64,000 nucleotides of DNA from Alistipes finegoldii DSM 17242. GTDB lineage: Bacteria; Bacteroidota; Bacteroidia; Bacteroidales; Rikenellaceae. Below the pieces are notes generated by a model. It worked only from the letters and a program-made list of their open reading frames with translations. It had not been told where the DNA came from and made no database searches. Shown piece after piece: positions 10,128-18,529 of this stretch (position 1 is its first letter; each line of letters opens with the position of its first letter). The stretch lies in the NCBI RefSeq assembly GCF_000265365.1, contig NC_018011.1:868001-932000 (forward strand), in the 5' to 3' direction. The position numbers were made by a program, and so were the translations under genes.

Positions 10128-10135
10128 CAAATATA
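10128..10135 (-). promoter_or_regulatory. Putative promoter -7 box for the mobilisation operon
   Basis: The minus strand reads TATATTTG, a match to the Bacteroidetes -7 consensus TAnnTTTG, 65 bases before the start at 10063 and in AT-rich DNA. The -33 element is not clear. Confidence 0.5.
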
Positions 10136-10440
10136 ATTGTTATTTAGTTATTTAAAGTATTTTTATGTTTTTATTGTGTATTTTGTATATTACGCTCATA
10201 ACATAAATATATTTTATTTAATTGTATTCTAATAATTTACAATGTTTTTACAAAGCGAAATGATTCTTCCATCAGACAACAAACGAAAAGGCTCAGTTAC
10301 GTTACTTGCAACAATTATTTTTCTACAAATCAATACATTACAACAAACATGTAACGTAATATGCAACAAAATCGAGGAAAAATTGCATCCGGCCATCCCA
10401 CATAAACAACTACATATCAACACATTAGCAATAAAATCAT
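10136..10440. other. AT-rich intergenic region, candidate oriT
   Basis: No gene is credible here. Two related 16-base segments, 10299-10314 (ACGTTACTTGCAACAA) and 10354-10369 (ACGTAATATGCAACAA), lie 55 bases apart in direct orientation. TTACGTTAC at 10298 is also the reverse complement of GTAACGTAA at 10351. Repeats next to relaxase genes often mark relaxosome binding sites, so this is the best oriT candidate in the window (inference). Confidence 0.35.
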
Positions 10441-11291
10441 AAAAACAGAATCACGCTTCAGCGTGATTCCCGCTTGTTCACAGAAAAATGTTACAGGATC
10501 AGCCGGAATTCGGCGGACGTAAAGGCGACCCGAAGAGGGGCAAGGCGTAATGCCCCTCTTCGGGTCAGATTGCGCTTGCGTAATCGCGCCTTCGTCCGTT
10601 GAAATCCGGATGTCCGTAAGGCATCGGGCGGGCACCGGGCTATGGAAAATTTCCAGAATTTTCCGAAGCCCGTTGTCCGTAAAATTCGCCCCGGCAGAGC
10701 CGGGGCATCGGGCGGGAATAACCGCCCGGAATTTTAGATGCCGGTAACATTTTTTTACCGATCTCCGGCGTAGCCGGGTGGGCGGCAAATAGCCGCCCGC
10801 GGACAAAATCGGCCCCCGTCGATTTTGTCCGCCCTTTGCTTCTTTCTTCACGAAAGAAGGAATCCCCCATTCGGGGGAGAAAGGGGGGCTTTGTCAGCCG
10901 CCAAAGCGAGGCTCCGGCGGAGCGCATGGCGGCGTACAGACAAATACCTATAATTTGCGCCGAGCTTGTCGAAGGCGCAAATCGCGGCACCGAAAATCTC
11001 CGCAAAGCGGAGTTTTCCGGTGCCCGCCCCGCCGAGGCGGGGTGTTGAATAGTGAAGGGAAGAAAGATAAAACCGAAGCTATTCACCGAATCCGGGTTGC
11101 GAAACACGCCTCGGCTGCGTCCGCAGACACGCGGCGAAGCCTTGGGCCGGAAGGCCGCGCCGGCTTTGCGCCGAGGACTTGGGCACGTAGCGGGCATTGC
11201 CGCTACCTGCCCAAGAAACGGGGTGAGTGACTTTTCTTGGGTTCCGGTTTCTTTGTGTCTTCAAGACAAAGAAAGCGGACGCGGTTTGAAG
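10441..11291. repeat. Hairpin-rich GC-rich non-coding region
   Basis: No credible gene. There are several near-perfect hairpins: GAATCACGC-ttca-GCGTGATTC (10448-10469), a 16-bp stem GACCCGAAGAGGGGCA with an 8-base loop (about 10529-10568), CCCCGGC-aga-GCCGGGG and others, and CCCCGCC-ga-GGCGGGG at about 11026 followed by the TGAAGGGAAGAAA motif (ending 11065). The right edge is cut by the IS3-family element. The sequence near 11260-11285 (CAAAGAAAGCGG) recurs beyond the IS at about 13020. Confidence 0.6.
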
Positions 11292-11324
11292 TGCACCCCA
11301 AATATTGGACGGATTAGTATTTGT

Positions 11325-12119
11325 TTAGATGGCATGAGTTCGGTATTGTACCGGGCTCATGTTGTTTAAGTATTTCTTTATCCGCTTGTTATTGTAGTAG
11401 TCGATATATTCTTCCAATTCTTTTCGGAAATGGTCTATGGATGAGAATTTTTGCAAATATAATAATTCGGACTTCAATAATCCAAAGAAACTTTCCATAG
11501 CAGCGTTATCCAGACAGTTACCCTTGCGCGACATGCTCTGTGTAATACCTTTCTGTCTTAAACGGAGCTGATACTGCTTCATCTGATACTGCCAGCCCTG
11601 GTCGGAATGCAAGACAATACCCGGAGAATCCGGTATTCTGGCAAACGCATCGTCCAGCATCTTCATGATCTGCATAAAGTTAGGGCGTTCAGCTATTTTA
11701 TAGCTAATAATCTCCCGGTTATATAAGTCCATAATCGGCGATAGATATAACTTTACGCCGCAAACCGAAAATTCCGTAAGGTCAGTAACCCACTTCTGAT
11801 TCGGTTTTTCGGCTGCAAAGTCGCGTTGCAGAAGATTGGGCGCTATCCGTCCGATCTGTCCTTTGTATGAACAGTATTTACGGAGCCTGACCTGACTTTT
11901 TATCCCGCAAATATTCATCAGCTTAAGTACGGTTTTGTGATTTATCGCATATCCGATCTTATTCATTTCAACGGTAATGCGCCGATAACCATAACGCCCC
12001 TTATGTTCGTGATATAACCTTATAATACTCTCTTTTTCGCGAGCATATTTATCGGGTTGTTTTGATTTTCTGAAGTGATAATAAAATGTGCTTCGCGCCA
12101 TCCCTGCGGCTTTGAGCAA
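11325..12119 (-). CDS. IS3-family transposase OrfB (DDE integrase core)
   Basis: A 264-residue protein. An N-terminal HTH_21-like region (KGRYGYRRITVEMNK) precedes the rve integrase core. The catalytic triad is probably the Asp in VTDLTEF, the Asp in VLHSDQGWQY and the Glu in NAAMESFFG. The C-terminus ends with the usual YNNKRIKKYLNNMSPVQYR. It catalyses cut and joining of the IS ends together with OrfA. The visible ATG is downstream of the natural fusion point, so the active product may be made by frameshifting from orfA; I did not find a convincing slippery site. Confidence 0.9.
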   Translation of the reverse strand: MLKAAGMARSTFYYHFRKSKQPDKYAREKESIIRLYHEHKGRYGYRRITVEMNKIGYAINHKTVLKLMNICGIKSQVRLRKYCSYKGQIGRIAPNLLQRDFAAEKPNQKWVTDLTEFSVCGVKLYLSPIMDLYNREIISYKIAERPNFMQIMKMLDDAFARIPDSPGIVLHSDQGWQYQMKQYQLRLRQKGITQSMSRKGNCLDNAAMESFFGLLKSELLYLQKFSSIDHFRKELEEYIDYYNNKRIKKYLNNMSPVQYRTHAI

Positions 12120-12142
12120 TACTGAAAGCCGGCACTGCGGCC

Positions 12143-12667
12143 TTAGTCCTTCGATGGCTTGGGCTCTTTCCCGCTCTCGCGGACAATGCGCTCCTCGACT
12201 AAGGCCTGCAATTTTTTTAAGTAAGCATTCTCGGCACGAAGATACTCCAGTTCCTTAAGCAACTCTTCGTGCGGAGTCGTTTTGAGTTTGACTTTTTTAG
12301 TCTTCGATTTACTCATGGCCGGCCTCCTTCTTTGCGGTTTACGCCGCAGGCCTTCAGCACCTTGGTTTTGATAGAGCCGCTCCCATTGACGAATAACAAA
12401 AGGGCCCGGAATGCCGAAATGCACTGCTGTCTCCAGCAAAGATAGATGATTTTGGTGCATATGCTTCAAAACTGACAACTTAAATTCTGCACTGTAGCTA
12501 CCGTGGCGCAGCTTAAGGCCGGCAAGGCCATGGCGCTCGAATAATGTTACCCACAAGTGAACTTGCGAGCGGCCACAGCCCAAGTGACATCCGGCTTCCC
12601 TAACCGAAAGTCCGCCTTCGAGTACCAGTTTTACGGCCTTTAAACGAATCTCATAATTATATTTCAT
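12143..12667 (-). CDS. IS3-family transposase OrfA (helix-turn-helix)
   Basis: A 174-residue protein from the ATG at 12667; an upstream ATG at 12691 lies inside the terminal repeat and is less likely. Two helix-turn-helix units are visible (KAVKLVLEGGLSVREAG and LSLLETAVHFGIPG), followed by a basic linker and a leucine-rich coiled coil (LLKELEYLRAENAYLKKL) for dimerisation. OrfA binds the IS ends. It ends 24 bases before the orfB ATG. Confidence 0.88.
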   Translation of the reverse strand: MKYNYEIRLKAVKLVLEGGLSVREAGCHLGCGRSQVHLWVTLFERHGLAGLKLRHGSYSAEFKLSVLKHMHQNHLSLLETAVHFGIPGPFVIRQWERLYQNQGAEGLRRKPQRRRPAMSKSKTKKVKLKTTPHEELLKELEYLRAENAYLKKLQALVEERIVRESGKEPKPSKD

Positions 12668-12704
12668 AAAAAACACCCCAAAAGTGTCCAACTTTTGGGG
12701 TGCA

Positions 12705-13280
12705 GTACACTTTTGCTCCTTTTATCGCGCTGGCAGGATAAAAGGAGGTCTCCCCTGCGGGGGACGGAAGGGGGTAGCGAGGAGTGAACCGAACCTTTTG
12801 AGCCCTTCCACGGAGCTCGAAAGGAGAGGCGCGACGAGCGGGTCGCGCTTCGAAGGGCACGAAGTCATCGGGTTCGTGCCCGCAGCCGGAGGCTTCCGCT
12901 CTCTGCGCCGATCGGCGCAGGTAGGGGCACGTCCCGGCGCAGCACGGCCGCATTGTGGCCGTGCTGCGCCGAGGGCGACCCGGAGATTTCTTTGCCCCGC
13001 TTTCTTTGGCTCCCGTAGGCAAAGAAAGCGGGCGGGCTTTTGCTCCTTTTGGCCCGGTTCCAAAAGGAGACGCATGCGGACAACACAAAAATGCCCCGGC
13101 ATGCGCAAGCTGCCGGGGCATAATGTCGAGCAAAACCGCTCTAAGCGACCATCGCGCATGCGAGCGTAGCGAGTCGTCGGGCATACCTGACCCGACGCGA
13201 TGGCCGCGCAGTCTATAACGATCCAACCCGGCCACCTGTCGGCTCAGATATACCGACAAAAACAACACCCCTCTTAATAA
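12705..13280. repeat. Hairpin-rich non-coding region right of the IS
   Basis: No credible gene; the open frames here are GC-driven. It contains CTCCTTTTATC/GGATAAAAGGAG (from about 12717), a 14-bp inverted repeat GGCGCAGCACGGCC/GGCCGTGCTGCGCC with a 7-base spacer (about 12936-12971), and CTTTCTTTG/CAAAGAAAG followed by CGGGCG (about 13000-13035). The last resembles the sequence just left of the IS, so the IS may have landed in or between copies of the same kind of repeat. Confidence 0.55.
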
Positions 13281-13335
13281 ATCCCGGCCGGGCCATGAGG
13301 CTCCGGCCGGGATGTTGATATGTGAAGGGAAGAAA
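13281..13335 (-). terminator. Terminator-like hairpin with TTCTTCCCTTCAC motif, after the methyltransferase gene
   Basis: On the minus strand the gene end is followed by TTTCTTCCCTTCAC (13335-13322), then a strong CCCGGCCGG.../...CCGGCCGGG hairpin (about 13281-13311), then an AT-rich tail. The same motif-plus-hairpin arrangement occurs at several other sites in the element. Confidence 0.6.
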
Positions 13336-13342
13336 ACAAATT

Positions 13343-15091
13343 TTACGCCGCAAACCGCTGCGGCACGATGTTCAACTCGTAAAGTTTCGCCACCAGCGCC
13401 TCGCAGAGAACCCGCGCCATGTTCACTTCGACGGCGTTGCCGATAAATTTTTTCTGCTCTTCCTGCGTGCCGATCAGTACGTAGTTCTCCGGGAAGCCCA
13501 TGATCCGCATCAGCTCCGGGATGCGCAGCATCCGCATCCGGATGTCCACCAGTCCGTACAGCGCCATGAATTCCTTTATCCGCACCAGCATCGGCGTATC
13601 TTCCGGGTAAATCTCGTAAACCAACGTTTCGTCCTCCAGCCTGATGAACGAGGGCAGCTCCTTGCCGTCCGCTACGGCCGTCACCAGCCGCGGAGGCCGC
13701 TTATCCATGCGGGCGATCAGCGTGAAACACGGCCGATCGGTAGCGGTACCCGCCGAGGCGAACTGCGGGTTCATCAGGTATTGCCATTTGCGGTTGGCAG
13801 TCACGGTCTGGGCCGGAGCATCGAGCGAACTGCCGACGTTGCTGAAGTTGGTGTTCATGATCCACGGCGTGACGAGCCGCTGCTTCGGGTTCGTCATGAC
13901 GGCCGGAGCCGGGCCATCCGTTCCTGACGTCTGGCCGCCGCCGGAATAGTAGTTGGCGAAGAACGGACGCACCAACTGAAAGCGATCCTTTGTCGTAACC
14001 GTCGGTGACGGCCGCTCGATCGACGAGTTGAACCCGTTGCCGTAGTAGGCCGAGACGAAGGCGTGGTGATCGCGGCAGGTGATCGCGCCCGCGGGCGCAT
14101 CGACGGCTGTGCATTTCCCCTCCGGAGATCCGCCGAAGTGCTTGCAGAGGTAGTACACCTTGGCTACGCCGAGACGGTTCTGCGTCGCCACGGTCGGGCA
14201 CGGTTCGTCGATGCCGGGTGCGACATACTTCCCGGACTGGTTCATCGAGTTGTATTTGACGAGGAACGCTTCGCGCCCGCCGGCGACGAACTTCACCAGC
14301 CCCGCGTGGATGCGGGCAAGCGATGCCTCCACGAGCGACCGCTTCCGGTCGAAGATCGACTCGCCCTCGTCCTCAAGGTCGAGGACTTCCCGCACTGGCC
14401 GCCACTTGCGAAGCTGCTGGCCGAACAGGTCGCCCTGTGCCGGGTTCTTGGTGTGAGTCGGTTTCGGAAAGACGATCGGAAGGCCGCGGCGGGCGAAGAT
14501 CCCGAAGAACCGCCGGCGGGAAGTGTACGCCCCGAAGTCGGCGGCGTTCAGGATGCGGTGGCCGAAGTCGTACCCGTAGCCCCGCACGTTGTCGATCCAT
14601 TTCCGGTACAGTCGCCCGGCATCCCTGCTGACGGGCTTGCCCCTCTCGTCCAGATCGCCCCACGACATAAACTCCTCCACGTTCTCGATTTGGATGTAGT
14701 CGGGGTTCAGCGCCTCGATGTAGCGGAACAGGTGTTCGGCCAGCGTGCGGCTGTCGGCGTCGCGCGGAAGGCCGCCTTTGGCCCGCGAGAAGTTCGTACA
14801 CTCCAGCGAGGCCCAGAGGACGACGAAGGCATCCGGGTACTGGCGGCGCATCCGCGCGAGGTGTTCGAACAGCGGCGACAGCTCCAGCGTACGGATGTCC
14901 TCCGTGTAGTGCAGCGCATCGGGGTGGTTGGCAGCGTGCGAAGCGATGGCGTTGGCGTCGTGGTTCACGCAGGCGATCACCTTGGCGCAAGGATCTCCGC
15001 CGTGCCGCGCAAGGTGTACCCCGGTCGAGGTGCCGCCCGCACCGCAGAAAAGGTCGATGTACAAAAGTCGGATTTTATCGTTTGAATTCAT
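13343..15091 (-). CDS. DNA (cytosine-5) methyltransferase
   Basis: A 582-residue enzyme from the ATG at 15091 (MNSNDKIRLLYIDLFCGAGG); longer frames start in non-coding DNA. Motif I DLFCGAGGTS binds S-adenosylmethionine (residues 13-22). Motif IV reads SLECTNFS with the catalytic Cys98, where most family members have PPCQ. Motif VI is ENVEEF and motif VIII is SRRRFFGIFAR. The conserved C-terminal part has FIGNAVEVNMA. The long variable region between would set sequence recognition. There is no linked endonuclease gene, so it is an orphan methylase that may protect the element from host restriction. It is followed by a motif-plus-hairpin terminator. Confidence 0.92.
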   Translation of the reverse strand: MNSNDKIRLLYIDLFCGAGGTSTGVHLARHGGDPCAKVIACVNHDANAIASHAANHPDALHYTEDIRTLELSPLFEHLARMRRQYPDAFVVLWASLECTNFSRAKGGLPRDADSRTLAEHLFRYIEALNPDYIQIENVEEFMSWGDLDERGKPVSRDAGRLYRKWIDNVRGYGYDFGHRILNAADFGAYTSRRRFFGIFARRGLPIVFPKPTHTKNPAQGDLFGQQLRKWRPVREVLDLEDEGESIFDRKRSLVEASLARIHAGLVKFVAGGREAFLVKYNSMNQSGKYVAPGIDEPCPTVATQNRLGVAKVYYLCKHFGGSPEGKCTAVDAPAGAITCRDHHAFVSAYYGNGFNSSIERPSPTVTTKDRFQLVRPFFANYYSGGGQTSGTDGPAPAVMTNPKQRLVTPWIMNTNFSNVGSSLDAPAQTVTANRKWQYLMNPQFASAGTATDRPCFTLIARMDKRPPRLVTAVADGKELPSFIRLEDETLVYEIYPEDTPMLVRIKEFMALYGLVDIRMRMLRIPELMRIMGFPENYVLIGTQEEQKKFIGNAVEVNMARVLCEALVAKLYELNIVPQRFAA

Positions 15092-15121
15092 TGGGATAGC
15101 TTTTTTTAAACAGGAGAAATC

Positions 15122-15174
15122 GGCAGCCCGGCCGTGATGGCCGGGCTGCCGTGTTGAATAGTGAAGGGAAGAAA
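15122..15174 (-). terminator. Terminator-like hairpin with TTCTTCCCTTCAC motif
   Basis: Minus-strand TTTCTTCCCTTCACTATTCA (15174-15155) leads into GGCAGCCCGGCC/GGCCGGGCTGCC (15122-15150) with a 5-base loop. It lies between the small gene ending at 15186 and the methyltransferase start at 15091, so it separates two transcription units. Confidence 0.65.
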
Positions 15175-15185
15175 AACAAAAATCG

Positions 15186-15413
15186 TTACCGTCCGGACTC
15201 CTTGATTTTGATTTCATAGTTGACAAACTCCCCGACCCGGCTATGGCCATACATGAGTTCCAGAAAATGCTCCACACTTTCAAAGGTGACTTTAATTCCA
15301 TGCATGTCGCAATAATAACGGCCTTGCGTACTCTCATACAATTTCCATCGGGCAAAATTCCAATCTTCGATCGTATACCAAAATCCGTCGTGTGTTATAA
15401 CAATCGTTCGCAT
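15186..15413 (-). CDS. Small hypothetical protein
   Basis: A protein of 75 residues from the ATG at 15413 (MRTIVITHDGFWYTIED); the longer frame would overlap the upstream gene. It is rich in aromatic residues (WNFARWKLYE, GRYYCDMHG) and has no signal peptide or membrane segment. It lies 37 bases after the gene ending at 15451 and before a motif-plus-hairpin terminator, so it is the last gene of a small operon. I do not recognise the family. Confidence 0.5.
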   Translation of the reverse strand: MRTIVITHDGFWYTIEDWNFARWKLYESTQGRYYCDMHGIKVTFESVEHFLELMYGHSRVGEFVNYEIKIKESGR

Positions 15414-15450
15414 AGTAAAAAATAGCGGCTGACCTGTACGCCGCAAGGTG

Positions 15451-15672
15451 TCAGTAGTTGATGATTTCGCCATTGCCGATCGTGATTTCCCGAAGGACGC
15501 AATCGACGGTGATCCGCCGCCCGTCGATGTCGATCTGCCAGCCTTCGCAGAGGTTCCGAGCCCAGACCAGACGGGTCGTATCCATTTGCAGGCCGTAGTA
15601 GATCCGGCGGCCTTCGCGGAACGTGAAGTTATGCCGCCGGATCTTCGTCGTGATGGTCTTAACGATGTCCAT
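15451..15672 (-). CDS. Small hypothetical protein
   Basis: A 73-residue protein (MDIVKTITTKIRRHNFTF) with alternating hydrophobic residues suggesting beta strands, and no membrane segment. Its start lies inside the end of the HD-domain gene (14-base overlap with 15659), so the two are likely translated together. Function unknown. Confidence 0.5.
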   Translation of the reverse strand: MDIVKTITTKIRRHNFTFREGRRIYYGLQMDTTRLVWARNLCEGWQIDIDGRRITVDCVLREITIGNGEIINY

Positions 15673-16186
15673 ACCGGTAGTTTTGTGCGACGTAGCGCAA
15701 GGTGAAACTCTTGACCGCCCTATACCACGACTGCGGCGTCTCGATCGAGCGGTTCATATACTCCTTACAGCTATACTTGCCGTTGGCCGAAAGCGCCATG
15801 TACTCCTTGAGCTCACCCGTGATCCGCGTCCGAAACAGGTAGAACCACTCCCATTCGCAACACAGGGCGAGCTTGTCGGCATAGCACAACCGCGAGGGCC
15901 GAGCATCGTCCCGTCGGGAGTGGAACCGGGAATGATGCCGCGTGAACTCTTCCCAGCGTCGGCCGAAGATCCGCATGATCCGGGCCCCCAGCTCGACATG
16001 CGTTTCGCCTTCCGGGCCGTCCATGTTCGGCTTGCCCAGATAGCCCCAGTCATGGACGATAAACGCAACCCAGAGCCGGGGATCAGCCGGGAATCCGTAC
16101 AACCGCCCCCAAGCGATGAAAACCAGAAAAGGATGGATAAAGATGTTATGTGCTCCGAACAGGAGGCTTTTCGTACCTACTTTCAT
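15659..16186 (-). CDS. HD-domain family protein
   Basis: A 175-residue protein. Candidate HD-superfamily metal ligands are the His-Asp in FIVHDWGYLG, a His in GETHVELGARIM, HHSR further on, and the Asp in RLCYADKLAL. This order (H, HD, H, D) fits a compact metal-dependent phosphohydrolase, possibly acting on nucleotides. The substrate cannot be told from sequence. It is in a small minus-strand operon with two tiny genes downstream and an unknown gene 16 bases upstream. Confidence 0.7.
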   Translation of the reverse strand: MKVGTKSLLFGAHNIFIHPFLVFIAWGRLYGFPADPRLWVAFIVHDWGYLGKPNMDGPEGETHVELGARIMRIFGRRWEEFTRHHSRFHSRRDDARPSRLCYADKLALCCEWEWFYLFRTRITGELKEYMALSANGKYSCKEYMNRSIETPQSWYRAVKSFTLRYVAQNYRYGHR

Positions 16187-16202
16187 AATTTGCAGAATTT
16201 AA

Positions 16203-16757
16203 TTACAACGACATGACGGCCGCCAGTTGGGCCTGACGGTATTTCGGGAAGATCCAGCCGGCGACCTTGCGGCCCTGATAAGTCAGACTGGAGTTGCGCT
16301 TGGCCTTGATACGCTCCAGAACCGACACATCGGAAGGTTCGTCGGTAAAGATGGCCAGGGCCTTCGCTGAATAGTCTACGACAAGAGCCCCGCGATGCAG
16401 ACGCCGCTGGGCGATAGCTGCTTCCTCGCGGCGCTGCTTCTCGGCGGCCGCCGCACGGGAAATGACCTCTTCGACCTGTTCGGCCGCCAAGAAGGTCGGG
16501 TAAGCGAGATCCGCGAAGAATCCGCTGGCCGACTCGTGTTCATCGAAGATGAAACGCGTGCGGAAGTTCCGGAGCGACTTGAGCCCGATCAGCGTGTAGG
16601 TATAGCCGGCATGCTCGTCGAACATGATTTCGGTGACGATGCACTTCTCACAAAGAGAGTCCCCAAGCATGAAGCGTTCGACCACCTGGTGCAACGTCAC
16701 GACCTGTCTGGACGTGTCGTAAACGATGCCTTTCGTTAATAATGCTACCTGTGCCAT
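16203..16757 (-). CDS. Hypothetical protein of the element's accessory operon
   Basis: A 184-residue soluble protein (MAQVALLTKGIVYDT). A helical, Ala/Glu/Arg-rich segment lies at about residues 92-120 (VEEVISRAAAAEKQRREEAA), and the C-terminus has SLTYQGRKVAGWIFPKYRQ, a motif-like stretch that suggests binding of nucleic acid or protein. It lies 16 bases before the HD-domain gene. I do not recognise the family and assign no function. Confidence 0.55.
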   Translation of the reverse strand: MAQVALLTKGIVYDTSRQVVTLHQVVERFMLGDSLCEKCIVTEIMFDEHAGYTYTLIGLKSLRNFRTRFIFDEHESASGFFADLAYPTFLAAEQVEEVISRAAAAEKQRREEAAIAQRRLHRGALVVDYSAKALAIFTDEPSDVSVLERIKAKRNSSLTYQGRKVAGWIFPKYRQAQLAAVMSL

Positions 16758-16827
16758 AATCCTTTGATTTAGGGAGCGGGACGTCGCCCGCTCCGGTTTT
16801 CGAATCGTAAAATAATCTCTGCCTTAC

Positions 16828-17373
16828 CTACGCAAAACTCATTTTGTTGAATAAATTACGGGCTATCGAATCGGCTGAAACCCAGCACAACCCGCGAGTA
16901 GCCTCAAATAATTCGACACTGGCACACATTTCGCCAGGACTAAAAAGCTCTTCGCGCCGTACGTTTCTACCGTCGGCCAGATCCGGAGCGATCTCTACCG
17001 CTTTGCAACACAGATCGGCACGTACACGATCGCTCATATCTCGGCGAATCAGCACAAACTTTGCACCGCCAAAAATTCGGGTGAATTCCGTTGGACGGTA
17101 ATCGTAATAATCGGTCATAGCATCGCATTGACTCGAATCATAGGCGTATTTATTAGCGATCGCCTCGACCTCTTCAACCTTTGGCCCGTCTTCATATGAT
17201 ACTGTTATCTCATCACCTCCGGAAAAAGATTTATAACGAACCGAGAATGTAATTTGCGGAAATACGGCCCGCAATTCGCGGCGCAGATTCTCCGCGGCAC
17301 TCTTCGGGTACGGTTTCAGGTCAGGATACCGGGCAATCATTTGTTTTGCTGCATTGTTAGAATCGTTTTTCAT
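16828..17373 (-). CDS. LPD29-like domain protein
   Basis: A 181-residue protein. Residues about 25-95 contain LRRELRAVFPQITFSVRY, then SGGDEITVSYEDGP and VEEVEAIANKY, a pattern typical of the LPD29 domain. That domain is often found inside large polyvalent proteins of phages and conjugative elements and is thought to act during entry of element DNA. Here it stands alone with an unassigned C-terminal part (VRREELFSPGEMCAS). It is separated from the next gene by about 70 bases. Confidence 0.6.
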   Translation of the reverse strand: MKNDSNNAAKQMIARYPDLKPYPKSAAENLRRELRAVFPQITFSVRYKSFSGGDEITVSYEDGPKVEEVEAIANKYAYDSSQCDAMTDYYDYRPTEFTRIFGGAKFVLIRRDMSDRVRADLCCKAVEIAPDLADGRNVRREELFSPGEMCASVELFEATRGLCWVSADSIARNLFNKMSFA

Positions 17374-17410
17374 AGCTGTAATTTTTTAAGAATTTGAATT
17401 ATGCGGCATA

Positions 17411-17743
17411 TTACCAGGATATTATACCATATCTTTTTTTCAGCAACCTACGGGCTGCTTGTGTTCCTTCGTTATCCGGGTGTCCTCTGGCCACACTCAA
17501 GAGGGCTTCCAATTTCGTTTCATGCGGCGGGATTATCTCGCCCGATTTCACCAAATTGTTATATTCGTCTATGGCGGCTTTGCGTAGCTTGCTGTATTCA
17601 ATAATTGCAGCCTCCGCCTCTTTCTCGAATCTTTTTTGCCCCCGAGCCGTTAAGCGCATGTTTCGCCATTTGTCATCCATGTACCCACTTATCGGAGACC
17701 TCAGCCCTCGTTGCCCTAAATAATCATCCAGTGATATTTCCAT
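17411..17743 (-). CDS. Hypothetical protein downstream of repeat B copy 1
   Basis: A 110-residue, mostly helical, charged protein (MEISLDDYLGQRGLRSPISG), with a probable coiled coil at about residues 35-70 (KRFEKEAEAAIIEYSKLRKA). Function unknown. It is the gene directly downstream (on the minus strand) of repeat B1. Its start is preceded by an AT-rich TTTTAAAATTTTA stretch that is also found before the gene downstream of repeat B2. Confidence 0.55.
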   Translation of the reverse strand: MEISLDDYLGQRGLRSPISGYMDDKWRNMRLTARGQKRFEKEAEAAIIEYSKLRKAAIDEYNNLVKSGEIIPPHETKLEALLSVARGHPDNEGTQAARRLLKKRYGIISW

Positions 17744-17774
17744 AGCATTAAAATTTTAAAATGTTTGTATTTGC

Positions 17775-18469
17775 GCTCCGCTGGGGCTTCGCTCCCCGCC
17801 ATCCGCCGACCACATCGAGCGGAGCTGGTTAATACGTCAAAGAACTTGTTGTCGAAAACTCGCTAACATCCTCGTCACGCCCTTTATCCTTTCTATCGAA
17901 CTATCATTTTCTCGAAGGTTTGCCGGGCTGTGATTTCCCTGCCGACGGATGTTTTCAAGATTTCAAAGAACGAGGGTCATCCCCTTACACGTTGCCTTCA
18001 GAGCCTTTCTGATACTCGTATGGGACGCTGACATTTTGTAATGAACATGGAGCGGCCGCCCGCTCCTCTGGAATGGGCATAGGCGGCCGCTCTCTACCGC
18101 TGAACCGGCGCAAGGGTTCCGGGAAATATTTTTGAAAAAATTTCTTCAGAGTGCCCCGGCCTGCCGGGGTAAATTTTTTCATCATAAACATAGTTCCCGA
18201 AGGGACTTCTAAGAAAATATTTCCCGGGTTCATTGCCCGGCAAAATGCAGGGTCACTACTTTGTATCAGAATGGCCTGAAGGCAACGCGTATGGGGTGAC
18301 CCTTCAGGTCGCAGAAAACTTGAATTCTGACAGAGGCCGGGTAAAAACGCAGCCCGGTCAGACCCAGAGAGAAAATACCGCTCTCCCTCGCAACGCGAGG
18401 GGTGCACTGCCGCGACGTGGAGAAAAGCGCGACTTGCAACGCCCTGCAAGTCGTGCTTTTTAGGAGCGA
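17775..18469 (-). repeat. Repeat family B, copy 1 (structured, 695 bp)
   Basis: Nearly the same sequence recurs at 22300-22995. It contains a 14-bp inverted repeat CCGGGAAATATTTT (18119-18132) / AAAATATTTCCCGG (18214-18227) that encloses smaller hairpins such as CCCCGGC-ct-GCCGGGG, and a terminal hairpin with arms at 18423-18438 and 18445-18460. It lies upstream of the gene at 17411-17743 on the minus strand. The open frames inside it are not credible genes. A structured RNA or a regulatory leader is the best guess. Confidence 0.75.
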
Positions 18470-18529
18470 TCAAGGCGCCGGCGAACGCCGGCGCCGAAAG
18501 AAAGCCCGCGACAAAAGGGGCCGAAGCCC

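Larger units (their letters stand above)
11292..12704 (-). mobile_element. IS3-family (IS150-like) insertion sequence
   Basis: A 1413-bp element with terminal inverted repeats TGCACCCCAAATATTGGAC (11292-11310) and the complement of TGCACCCCAAAAGTTGGAC (12686-12704), which differ at two positions. It begins TG and ends CA as expected for the family. It holds two consecutive reading frames, orfA and orfB, on the minus strand. No target duplication is obvious in the flanks (GAAG on the left, GTAC on the right), so it may have rearranged after insertion. Confidence 0.9.
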
